DNA of 41,187 bases, taken from positions 1-41,187 of the forward strand of contig QBZO01000005.1 in the NCBI GenBank assembly GCA_003282225.1. Direction: 5' to 3'. This document shows positions 9,227 to 16,756 of the stretch, piece by piece. The DNA is from Prochlorococcus sp. AG-335-I21 (lineage in GTDB: Bacteria > Cyanobacteriota > Cyanobacteriia > PCC-6307 > Cyanobiaceae). The notes under the pieces are model-generated. The model saw only the letters and a list, made by a program, of their open reading frames with translations, searched no databases and was not told where the DNA came from. How positions within the stretch are numbered: position 1 is the first letter of the stretch; each line of letters begins with the position of its first letter. The position numbers and the translations under genes are program-made.

Positions 9227-9634
9227 ATGAGTAAAATAACCTGTTCTTATTTAGGGGACTTAAAATGCGAAGCTAAACATCTCCAATCTGGGAATCTAAT
9301 CACAACTGATGCACCTATTGATCATTGCGGGAAGGGTGAAAACTTCTCTCCAACTGATTTACTCGCAACCTCTCTAGGCTCTTGCCTTCTAACGATAATG
9401 TCTATCAAAGCAAGATCAAATGGTTGGGAATTAAAAAATATTTATTTAGATATTGAGAAAATAATGACTAAGAATAAAGAAAGAAAAATAGCACAACTAA
9501 AAATAGATATTTATATTCCTGATGACTTATCAAAAGAAAAAATTGATTTTATAAAAAATGCTTCTGAAGATTGTCCTGTCACTAGAAATCTTTCTGAATC
9601 GCTTGATATTAAAATAAATTGGCATAACCAATAA
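9227..9634 (+). CDS. OsmC family protein
   Basis: DHCGKGENFSPTDLLATSLGSCLLTIMSIKA...DCPVTRNLSESLDIKI. Confidence 0.9.
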   Translation: MSKITCSYLGDLKCEAKHLQSGNLITTDAPIDHCGKGENFSPTDLLATSLGSCLLTIMSIKARSNGWELKNIYLDIEKIMTKNKERKIAQLKIDIYIPDDLSKEKIDFIKNASEDCPVTRNLSESLDIKINWHNQ

Positions 9635-9674
9635 ACTTTACAAAAATAATTTTCAATTTTAATAATAGGATTTT

Positions 9675-9791
9675 ATGAAATACTTCATAGGAATAATTAT
9701 TCTTTTACTTGGAATATTTATAATTACTGATTTAGCATTTAAAACTAGATATACCAGAAAAAGACTGTCCGATAAGAACAAGAATGAATAA
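9675..9791 (+). CDS. small membrane peptide
   Basis: Own translation: MKYFIGIIILLLGIFIITDLAFKTRYTRKRLSDKNKNE*. Confidence 0.45.
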   Translation: MKYFIGIIILLLGIFIITDLAFKTRYTRKRLSDKNKNE

Positions 9792-9805
9792 GTTTCTTGT
9801 TCTTA
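9773..9805. terminator. bidirectional hairpin between convergent small genes
   Basis: taagaacaagaa / ttcttgttctta, 12-bp perfect arms with a 9-nt loop. Confidence 0.55.
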
Positions 9806-9828
9806 TAAATCCATATATTAGAAATTAT

Positions 9829-10035
9829 TTAGGATACTTTTCTGGACTTTCTATTATTTTTTTCAACCCATGTTTTTTGCCTTTTGTTTAAATCTGAGAT
9901 GTATACTCGAGATTTTCTAGCTAATTGAATTTTTTTATCTCTTTGCCTAAGTTGATTTAACTCTTGAATAGAATAGGTTACAGTATCTTTTTTATGCTTA
10001 AAAATACTTAAAAAATTAAGAAAATACTTTTTCAT
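9829..10035 (-). CDS. small basic hypothetical protein
   Basis: 68-aa ORF rich in K/R. Confidence 0.45.
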   Translation of the reverse strand: MKKYFLNFLSIFKHKKDTVTYSIQELNQLRQRDKKIQLARKSRVYISDLNKRQKTWVEKNNRKSRKVS

Positions 10036-10115
10036 AGACTTAATCTACTGTCTTTTGTCATTTTGCCAATATAAAAAAACTTTTATTAAATAATAAATTT
10101 AAAATAATTTTTGAA

Positions 10116-10403
10116 TTATTTATATTTATCAATTTTTTTATCAATTAAATCGATTAAAGGAATCATGAAATTAACATTTATACCTACAGTGCACCATACG
10201 TATGTAAGACAAAATATCAACTTTATATATAAGTTAGAGGGTAAAGTAAGAAACAATTTAAAAAAGCTACCAATAAATAATATTAGTATTCCAACTTGCA
10301 ATAATCCTTTAGCTATCCATAGAAAACCTCGTTTCCTTATGTTTTTGTAGAACCAAAAAAAGATAGCTCCAAAAATAAATAATAAAATTAAATTTATTAT
10401 CAT
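10116..10403 (-). CDS. hypothetical membrane protein
   Basis: 95-aa ORF with three hydrophobic segments; preferred over antisense 10111..10350. Confidence 0.55.
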   Translation of the reverse strand: MIINLILLFIFGAIFFWFYKNIRKRGFLWIAKGLLQVGILILFIGSFFKLFLTLPSNLYIKLIFCLTYVWCTVGINVNFMIPLIDLIDKKIDKYK

Positions 10404-10545
10404 TTAAATTCTTTAATAACACCTGTTAATAATAATGCTTTGGTTAAAGGAAATTATAAATATTACATTTTTAAAATCAATTAATATTAAAGATATTCAT
10501 TTATTATCTATAAATATTTTTAAAAAACTATGGATCTAAATTAAT

Positions 10546-10941
10546 TTAAAACAACTTCGATTTTAATAAATCAACCCTCTTTTGATTCACACCTAGGTCA
10601 CCTTCACCGACTCTAGATTCAGACCTAACAAGTAATTTACTAGATTCAGGAAGAAAAGATACTTCTAAATCGTCAACGTATTTCATCCATTTACTTGTTA
10701 CTTCAGCATGAAGATAGTCTCCGTCAAGTTCAACTATTACTGATCTTGGGGTATTCTCGATAATTTCTTTAATTTCCTTAAAAGGTTGTTCGATTGAGTC
10801 GACTTCCCATTCTTCTCTGACACAATGCGCTATTTCAACACACTCACTCAATTCAATGTGAGAAGCAAATGAAGCTGAGGGAAATATAAATCCTATGAAT
10901 ATAAAAAAACTTACAAAAAAGATTTTCATTAAAACAAGCAT
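10546..10941 (-). CDS. hypothetical exported protein
   Basis: N-terminal signal peptide (LMKIFFVSFFIFIGFIFPSASFASH). Confidence 0.6.
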   Translation of the reverse strand: MLVLMKIFFVSFFIFIGFIFPSASFASHIELSECVEIAHCVREEWEVDSIEQPFKEIKEIIENTPRSVIVELDGDYLHAEVTSKWMKYVDDLEVSFLPESSKLLVRSESRVGEGDLGVNQKRVDLLKSKLF

Positions 10942-11067
10942 GAACTTTTCTTAATCTAACCAACAAAAATAAAAATTTGGTGGAATAATATTTAGTAAAA
11001 TTTATATCTTACAGAAGAACTTAAAACTTCTAAGATTTAGAATTAAGTTTCAATAAATCTAAATATT

Positions 11068-11358
11068 GTGGAATTAACTGAACTAATAAAAGATTATATA
11101 GCCACAGAATTATTATCTAGTATTGAACTTGACTTTCTAGAAGGAGAATTATGGGAAACCATTCAACATATTTCTGAGATAAATACATTAACAATGGCTC
11201 CAAAGGATATATGCAATAAATTAGAACTTAAGGAGAATTCTTGCTGGCAATTATGTTGTGCTGCAGTACTTGATTTTTCAAGACCTTTGAATGAGAAAAA
11301 TGAAAGAGTTGAAAATTTTAACAAATTATTAGATAAATATAACCTTTACATCAAATAA
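11068..11358 (+). CDS. hypothetical protein
   Basis: 96-aa ORF, GTG start, compositionally normal. Confidence 0.55.
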   Translation: MELTELIKDYIATELLSSIELDFLEGELWETIQHISEINTLTMAPKDICNKLELKENSCWQLCCAAVLDFSRPLNEKNERVENFNKLLDKYNLYIK

Positions 11359-11450
11359 AAAAGACCCCTATAAGGGGCCTAAATTGGTTCTAACAAATCA
11401 AGTGTTTCCTTGTTTCCACTGATTTAGTAAAACCTCTCCTACACACAATT
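11357..11450 (-). ncRNA. Yfr2-family-like sRNA
   Basis: Minus-strand stem-loop with tandem GGAAACA-A-GGAAACA (11403-11417) on AAATCA/TGATTT + GTG/CAC stems, then a terminator GGCCCCT-TAT-AGGGGTC-TTTTTT (11357-11379). Confidence 0.75.
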
Positions 11451-11519
11451 TAAATTTGACATGATTTTTTGAGAGAGTAAATACTTATTGGGCAAGTATA
11501 TTAACTGTCACAAATCTAA

Positions 11520-11600
11520 AAACAAAAAGTACTCAAACTATTGTTCGAGTACTTATTACAATCAGAAAAATGTGTGTGAGGAGTTTCTGATTCAATTAAT
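11520..11600 (-). ncRNA. sRNA carrying the Yfr1 core motif ACTCCTCACAC in a hairpin loop
   Basis: Minus strand AATCAGAAA-CTCCTCACACACATT-TTTCTGATT (11560-11592) followed by a 12-bp terminator AAGTACTCGAAC-AATA-GTTTGAGTACTT-TTT (11527-11554). Confidence 0.7.
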
Positions 11601-11707
11601 TTACACTTATTCGAATTAAAAAAGCTACGGTATTAATCCCTATTTATATTTATTTACTTATTAAAAAATAAAACTAGAATACTTGGATTGGTACAAGAGA
11701 TTTTCAA

Positions 11708-11854
11708 ATGAAAAAAAAGTACAAGAAGGTAATTTACATTTTTTCTGCAATTATCCTTTTTTCAATTATTGGAGGAGTTGTAAAATATTCATTTAGATAC
11801 ATCGACGAGAATCCTGATAAATATATTCCTAAAACGAAGCAAATAATTATTTGA
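11708..11854 (+). CDS. small membrane protein
   Basis: Own translation: MKKKYKKVIYIFSAIILFSIIGGVVKYSFRYIDENPDKYIPKTKQIII*. Confidence 0.45.
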   Translation: MKKKYKKVIYIFSAIILFSIIGGVVKYSFRYIDENPDKYIPKTKQIII

Positions 11855-12022
11855 TTAATTATTTTTTAGAATTTTTAGTATATTTACAATTTACTTATAT
11901 TTTCCAGTCTCATATCTTTAATACCAAAAGAAACCAGGTATAAAAAGAAATAATTTGAGTATAAATCCACTTTCCAAAATATTAAATCTGTCTTATAAAC
12001 TTCTCAATGATTGGAGGACTTT

Positions 12023-12163
12023 ATGAAAAGAAAACATACCTTTTTTAAAAATAAAGATAATAATCTGGAAGACTTTAAAGCAAAACATAATTATCAAATA
12101 GTGGAAGAATACTGGAGCAAAAGAATAAAAGAATGTGAAAAGAATCTCTCTAAATTTTGCTAA
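12023..12163 (+). CDS. small hypothetical protein
   Basis: Own translation: MKRKHTFFKNKDNNLEDFKAKHNYQIVEEYWSKRIKECEKNLSKFC*. Confidence 0.4.
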   Translation: MKRKHTFFKNKDNNLEDFKAKHNYQIVEEYWSKRIKECEKNLSKFC

Positions 12164-12172
12164 CCAAAAATC

Positions 12173-12421
12173 ATGAATTTTATTATTTCTATTTTTCTTG
12201 CTTCTGTTATGTGGGTTCAAGTTCCTCAATGGGAGGCTGATTGGTCAAAGTGTGCCGTAGATGTTCCGGATACTTCTTGTCATTGGTATGTCGCTGCACC
12301 AGATAATACCTTTGGAGAAGGATTTGATTGGGAAAGTGCTCCTTGGTTTGATGCTAACGGACTTCAAGATGTCGCAAAAATTGAGAAAGAAAGTGTAGTA
12401 GAAAAGCTTCAAAATAATTAA
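12173..12421 (+). CDS. small hypothetical exported/membrane-anchored protein
   Basis: 82 aa; hydrophobic N-terminus then VQVPQWEADWSKCAVDVPDTSCHWYVAAPDNTFGEGFDWESAPWF. Confidence 0.6.
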   Translation: MNFIISIFLASVMWVQVPQWEADWSKCAVDVPDTSCHWYVAAPDNTFGEGFDWESAPWFDANGLQDVAKIEKESVVEKLQNN

Positions 12422-12514
12422 ATAAAATTCAATTTATAAACCAAATTTTTTGCAATAAAGTATTTATTTTCTTTCTAATAATATTTAAAATGGAAATAAC
12501 TTTTTAATATTTCA

Positions 12515-12661
12515 ATGCGCTTCAAAGTAAGTTTAAAAAAAGACGGCAAAGAGTTTGATGAGGTTGTGATAGCAAACAATAAGAAAGATGCTATTGAAGT
12601 GGCTTTAAGAAATAATCCAGAAGCGGAGGTCCTTAATTCTGACTGGACATTTAAACTTTGA
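12515..12661 (+). CDS. small hypothetical protein
   Basis: Own translation: MRFKVSLKKDGKEFDEVVIANNKKDAIEVALRNNPEAEVLNSDWTFKL*. Confidence 0.55.
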   Translation: MRFKVSLKKDGKEFDEVVIANNKKDAIEVALRNNPEAEVLNSDWTFKL

Positions 12662-12669
12662 AAAAAGTT

Positions 12670-13458
12670 TTAAAATTTATTTCCAATTTTTGGAATTATT
12701 AACGAAGCAACGCAAATAACACTTATTGCAGGACCAGGAGATAAGTTAAAAACAATTGAAAGAATAAAACCCAATAGAGAAATACAAAGTCCAAAGAATG
12801 AAGATCTCATCATTGCAATCCTAAGACTTTGTGCTTTATCAAGTCCTAATAAAGTAGGTGTTGAGAGTAATGCAATTACTAAAATTACTCCAACAGCTGA
12901 CATTGAACTAACGATAACTAGTGCCGTCGTGAAACTTAGAGCTAGGTTTAACAAAGACACATTTATTCCACTAGCTGAGGCGCCCTCTGGATCTAATCCT
13001 ACATATACAACTTTTTCATATCCGAACGTTACTAATAAAATGAATGCCAGAAAAGCAATAATTGTTCTTAACAAATCGCCAAGGTTTGCTGTTAATAAAT
13101 CCCCAAATAATACAGCCTCTAAATCAATTCTTATCCCAAGAAGTGGAATTAGTAAAACCCCAAAACCAAGCATGCCAGCAAGAATTGTATTCATAACTGC
13201 TTCATAATTTTCACTTTTTTTATTAGTTAAACTCTCTGCAATAATTGAACCAACAAGACCACTTATAACTCCCCCAATTGAGGGATGAATACCTAGAGCT
13301 AGAGCTAGAGCTAGTCCTGGTAAAACACAATGAGAAATTAAATTTACTTGTAATAGTCTTCTATGAGTAATCAATACCGTTCCCATAGCTGGGCATAAGA
13401 TTCCAGAGAAAATAGTAATTATTAAAGGAATTAACCACCAGTTGTTTAAAAAAGACAT
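12670..13458 (-). CDS. znuB: zinc/metal ABC transporter permease (ZnuB-like)
   Basis: ABC-3 family permease: LITHRRLLQVNLISHCVLPGLALALALGIHPSIGG...; clustered with znuC, znuA and a Fur-family regulator. Confidence 0.88.
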   Translation of the reverse strand: MSFLNNWWLIPLIITIFSGILCPAMGTVLITHRRLLQVNLISHCVLPGLALALALGIHPSIGGVISGLVGSIIAESLTNKKSENYEAVMNTILAGMLGFGVLLIPLLGIRIDLEAVLFGDLLTANLGDLLRTIIAFLAFILLVTFGYEKVVYVGLDPEGASASGINVSLLNLALSFTTALVIVSSMSAVGVILVIALLSTPTLLGLDKAQSLRIAMMRSSFFGLCISLLGFILSIVFNLSPGPAISVICVASLIIPKIGNKF

Positions 13459-13514
13459 TAATCGTATTATTCGTTATGATCAAAAAAACGGGACATTAAA
13501 AGATCTTGAAAATA

Positions 13515-13910
13515 ATGGGAATCAACCCTGACATTACCCAACGACAAGAGCAACTTCTTGAAGAACTCAAAAAATGTGATGATGAATTGAGTGGTCAAGA
13601 ATTGCATAGGCAATTGATTATCGATGGCAAATCTATGGGTTTGACAACAGTTTATAGAAATCTTCAAGTTCTTATAAAACATGGATTAATTCGATCTAGA
13701 CATCTTCCAACAGGTGAAGTACTTTACACTCCTGTTGATAGAGATATTCACCATCTGACATGTGTTCAATGTGGAGAAACCTCCAAAATGGAAGGTTGTC
13801 CGGTAAAAGATATTCATAGTCCAAAGAAAAACCCAAAAAAATTTCAACTTTTGTTTCATACACTTGAATATTTCGGCCTCTGCCAAAATTGTTACCAAGC
13901 TCAGAGTTAA
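13515..13910 (+). CDS. zur: Fur-family regulator, probably Zur
   Basis: TTVYRNLQVLIKHGLIRSRHL...HHLTCVQCG...FGLCQNC; ORF track start 13506 is TTG, with ATG at 13515 more likely. Confidence 0.85.
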   Translation: MGINPDITQRQEQLLEELKKCDDELSGQELHRQLIIDGKSMGLTTVYRNLQVLIKHGLIRSRHLPTGEVLYTPVDRDIHHLTCVQCGETSKMEGCPVKDIHSPKKNPKKFQLLFHTLEYFGLCQNCYQAQS

Positions 13911-13924
13911 ATTTAAAAATATTT

Positions 13925-14695
13925 TTAATCACAAGAATTATTTTCTTTTAAAGTACTAATATTAAGATCATCTAATTTGCCTTGTATTGAATTGGGAGTT
14001 CCGGATGCTAATACTGTTTTATCTAAAACAACTACATGATCATAACTATTGAGAGATGAGCCCCAATCATGACTACTTATAAACAAAGCTAAGCCTGCAT
14101 CTGCAAGTTGACGGACTATCTTAAGAAAATCGTCTTTTGCGGGAGGATCTAATGCAGCACATGGTTCATCTAGCAGAAGAATTCTTGCAGGAGACATTAA
14201 AGTTTTAGCCAAAAGTGCTCTTTGTTGTTGTCCACCTGAAAGAGAATCAAGTCTTCTATTTGCAAGATTGGAAATGCCAACTCTTTGCATTGTTGCTTCC
14301 AATTCGCAACATTTATTAACCCAAGACTTTGGATTTGCGAGAAGAGCCTTTATTTGGAATGGATTATTATTTTTTGATTTTGAATATTTAATTTGACCTA
14401 ATGAGACTAATTTTTCAACAGTAATAGGAAATTTCCAATTCATTGAGCTTCTTTGTGGCATAAGTGCAACCTGGGATCTAGTTCTAACTAAACTTTCACC
14501 ATCAATAGTTATATCTCCAAAATCAGGATTATTTTGTCCTTGCAATAATTTCAAAAGAGTTGATTTACCAGCTCCATTTGGCCCAACAAGAGCAGTTAAT
14601 GTTCCTGGTTTTATTTGAACTGAAACCTTATTTAAAGCTGGCTTGCTTTGTTTTGTATAAGAATAAGTTAAATTATCTGCAAGTAAAGTAGCCAT
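13925..14695 (-). CDS. znuC: zinc/metal ABC transporter ATPase (ZnuC-like)
   Basis: Walker A GPNGAGKS, signature LSGGQQQR, Walker B ILLLDEP. Confidence 0.9.
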   Translation of the reverse strand: MATLLADNLTYSYTKQSKPALNKVSVQIKPGTLTALVGPNGAGKSTLLKLLQGQNNPDFGDITIDGESLVRTRSQVALMPQRSSMNWKFPITVEKLVSLGQIKYSKSKNNNPFQIKALLANPKSWVNKCCELEATMQRVGISNLANRRLDSLSGGQQQRALLAKTLMSPARILLLDEPCAALDPPAKDDFLKIVRQLADAGLALFISSHDWGSSLNSYDHVVVLDKTVLASGTPNSIQGKLDDLNISTLKENNSCD

Positions 14696-14795
14696 TAAAG
14701 AATATATTTAAATCAGTTAGACCTTTATCTTATCAATATTAAGGAATCTATACTTATTTCATAACAATTGATACCAAATATTGCCATTAATTTTG

Positions 14796-14812
14796 AAAAT
14801 GATTATCATTTT
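14796..14812. promoter_or_regulatory. putative Zur box in the znuC-znuA divergent region
   Basis: Perfect 8-1-8 palindrome AAAATGAT T ATCATTTT. Confidence 0.7.
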
Positions 14813-14831
14813 AGGTATTTAAGATTTATTT

Positions 14832-16670
14832 ATGTCAACTTTCAAAAAGCTTTTATTAAATAAAAAAGGTTCAGGTAATTCAATTATTAAAAATTCAGTA
14901 ATCGCAGGCACTATAATATTTACTGGTTTTGGTCAAGATGTTTTGGCCAAAGGAAAGTCATATGTAGCTGTAGAACCGCTTGTTTGTGATTTAGTAAAAT
15001 CAATAGCGTTACCTTCAGATAAAGTTACCTGCTTAGTGGATAGAAAGCAGGATGTACATGACTTAAAAATCAATCCAAGACAAGCTCAATTACTAAATAG
15101 TGCAGATAAGGTATTCACTCTTGGTAAAGAGATGACTCCCACAATGAAAAACTGGGAAGGAAAGTCCAATACTGTTGTTGTTGGTGTTAGCGCTATTGAA
15201 GTTGAAAATCCTTCAAGTGAAGAAGGTGGCGCTTTCGAATGGGCTGGAGTTTTTGATCTTAAAGCTGGTTCGTACAAATGGACTTTTGCAAAAGTTGATG
15301 GAGAATATGCGGATCCAGCAATGAAAATGGTTGTTCTCAAATCTGGGGATATAGAAGCATCTGAAGAATTAGCCGAAACCATGCTTGGATCAGATGAAAA
15401 TATTGATAAAAGCGATGGTGGAAAACTTATGGAGAGTGATAAGGCATATGTTCTGAACTTTGATCAAAAGAAAGAAGTTACAGAATTCAACGTTGAAATA
15501 AAAAATGATGGCAAATATGCATTTTTTACAGAACATATGCCTTTTGAATTTGAAGCAGATGAACATTTTTTAAAAGATCTTGCAAAAAATGATGTCGAGC
15601 CAGTTGCACAGGAACCAGACATGGGAAGTCATAGTGAGCATGGAGCAGAAGGATTTGAATGGGCAGGAACTTTTGAATTAGATGAGGGATCATATAAATG
15701 GTCGTTTGCAAAAGTAGATGGTGAGTATGCAGATCCTGCGATGAAAATGGTTATTCTCAAGTCGGGTGATATTGAATCATCTGAGGAACTTGCCAAAGAA
15801 TTATTAGAATCTGAGTCTTCTATTAACAAAACTAATAATGATGTCCTTGTTGCCAGCTCTGAAGCCTTCTCTCTTAATTTTGACCAGAACAAGGATTTAA
15901 CCGTTTTTAATGTAGATATTAAAAAGAAAGGAAAATATACTTTCTTTACTGAACATATGCCTTTTGAATTCGAGTCAGATGAACACTTCTTTAAAGATGT
16001 TTCTAATTCTGATGTCGAACCCATAGCACAAGTACCTGATGAAGGTGGTGGGCATCATCATCATCATCATGGACATGGCAGCTTAGACCCTCATGTATGG
16101 CATGATCCAAGTAACATTATAAAAATGAGTTCTGTTGTATCAAAAAATCTAAAGAAAGATATATCCATTTTTAATAGAAAAGATAGAAAAGCTATAAATG
16201 AAAGAATCGATAGTACTGAATCTATTCTTGGCGACCTAAAGGGATGGATAGTTGATCAGGTTAGTACCATTCCAGAGTCAAACAGAGTAATAGTCTCAAA
16301 ACACAAAGCAATGGATTACTACGGAACTGCTTTTGGTCTGGAGACAGTAAGTCTATTAGATTTTCTTGGCGATTCATCAAGCTTAAGGCCTGAAAATATC
16401 AAGACAACTTTAACCATGCTTGAAACAGAAAATGTTAAGGCAATATTCCCTGAACAAATTCCTACATCAAAGTTATTAAAAAACCTAAGTAGGCAAAGTT
16501 CAGTTCCATTAGCTAATAGTCAAATATTTGTAGATGGATTAATGATGACGGGTAATACAGTTTCTGTTGCTGTTCACAATACATGTAATATTGTTGATTC
16601 ATTGGGTGGATCATGTGATAAGAAAGCAGGCAATGAGTTGGAAAGCAGCTGGAGTTTTCAAAATAATTAA
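14832..16670 (+). CDS. znuA: zinc ABC transporter substrate-binding protein (ZnuA-like) with two inserted FEWAG modules
   Basis: ZnuA N-terminal (VAVEPLVCDLVKSIA..VHDLKINPRQAQLLNSADKVF), His-rich loop GGGHHHHHHGHG, DPHVWHDP..., plus two ~129-aa repeats at 15234..15620 and 15654..16040. Confidence 0.9.
   Translation: MSTFKKLLLNKKGSGNSIIKNSVIAGTIIFTGFGQDVLAKGKSYVAVEPLVCDLVKSIALPSDKVTCLVDRKQDVHDLKINPRQAQLLNSADKVFTLGKEMTPTMKNWEGKSNTVVVGVSAIEVENPSSEEGGAFEWAGVFDLKAGSYKWTFAKVDGEYADPAMKMVVLKSGDIEASEELAETMLGSDENIDKSDGGKLMESDKAYVLNFDQKKEVTEFNVEIKNDGKYAFFTEHMPFEFEADEHFLKDLAKNDVEPVAQEPDMGSHSEHGAEGFEWAGTFELDEGSYKWSFAKVDGEYADPAMKMVILKSGDIESSEELAKELLESESSINKTNNDVLVASSEAFSLNFDQNKDLTVFNVDIKKKGKYTFFTEHMPFEFESDEHFFKDVSNSDVEPIAQVPDEGGGHHHHHHGHGSLDPHVWHDPSNIIKMSSVVSKNLKKDISIFNRKDRKAINERIDSTESILGDLKGWIVDQVSTIPESNRVIVSKHKAMDYYGTAFGLETVSLLDFLGDSSSLRPENIKTTLTMLETENVKAIFPEQIPTSKLLKNLSRQSSVPLANSQIFVDGLMMTGNTVSVAVHNTCNIVDSLGGSCDKKAGNELESSWSFQNN
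15234..16040 (+). repeat. tandem in-frame duplication (2 x ~387 bp) within znuA
   Basis: FEWAG...SYKW(T/S)FAKVDGEYADPAMKMV(V/I)LKSGDIE...FFTEHMPFEFE(A/S)DEHF... in both copies, each 129 aa. Confidence 0.9.
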
Positions 16671-16682
16671 ATTTTTCTATTA

Positions 16683-16699
16683 ATAATGGTTTTCATTAT
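16683..16699. promoter_or_regulatory. putative second Zur box upstream of the COG0523 GTPase
   Basis: ATAATG-GTTTT-CATTAT; 13/17 positions identical to the 14796..14812 palindrome. Confidence 0.55.
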
Positions 16700-16756
16700 C
16701 AAATAATGTCTAGTATATTGATTGCTAGACATTATTTTAATTAGATCAAATAATAG

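Noticed and set aside
13686-13932. Minus-strand ORFs opposite zur
   Set aside because: Antisense shadow of a well-supported Fur-family gene.
15086-16024. Minus-strand ORFs 15086..15382, 15526..15711 and 15629..16024
   Set aside because: Antisense to the znuA repeats; two resemble each other only because the sense strand is duplicated.
16050-16071. CAT trinucleotide repeat as microsatellite
   Set aside because: It encodes the expected ZnuA His-rich loop; ordinary for this family.
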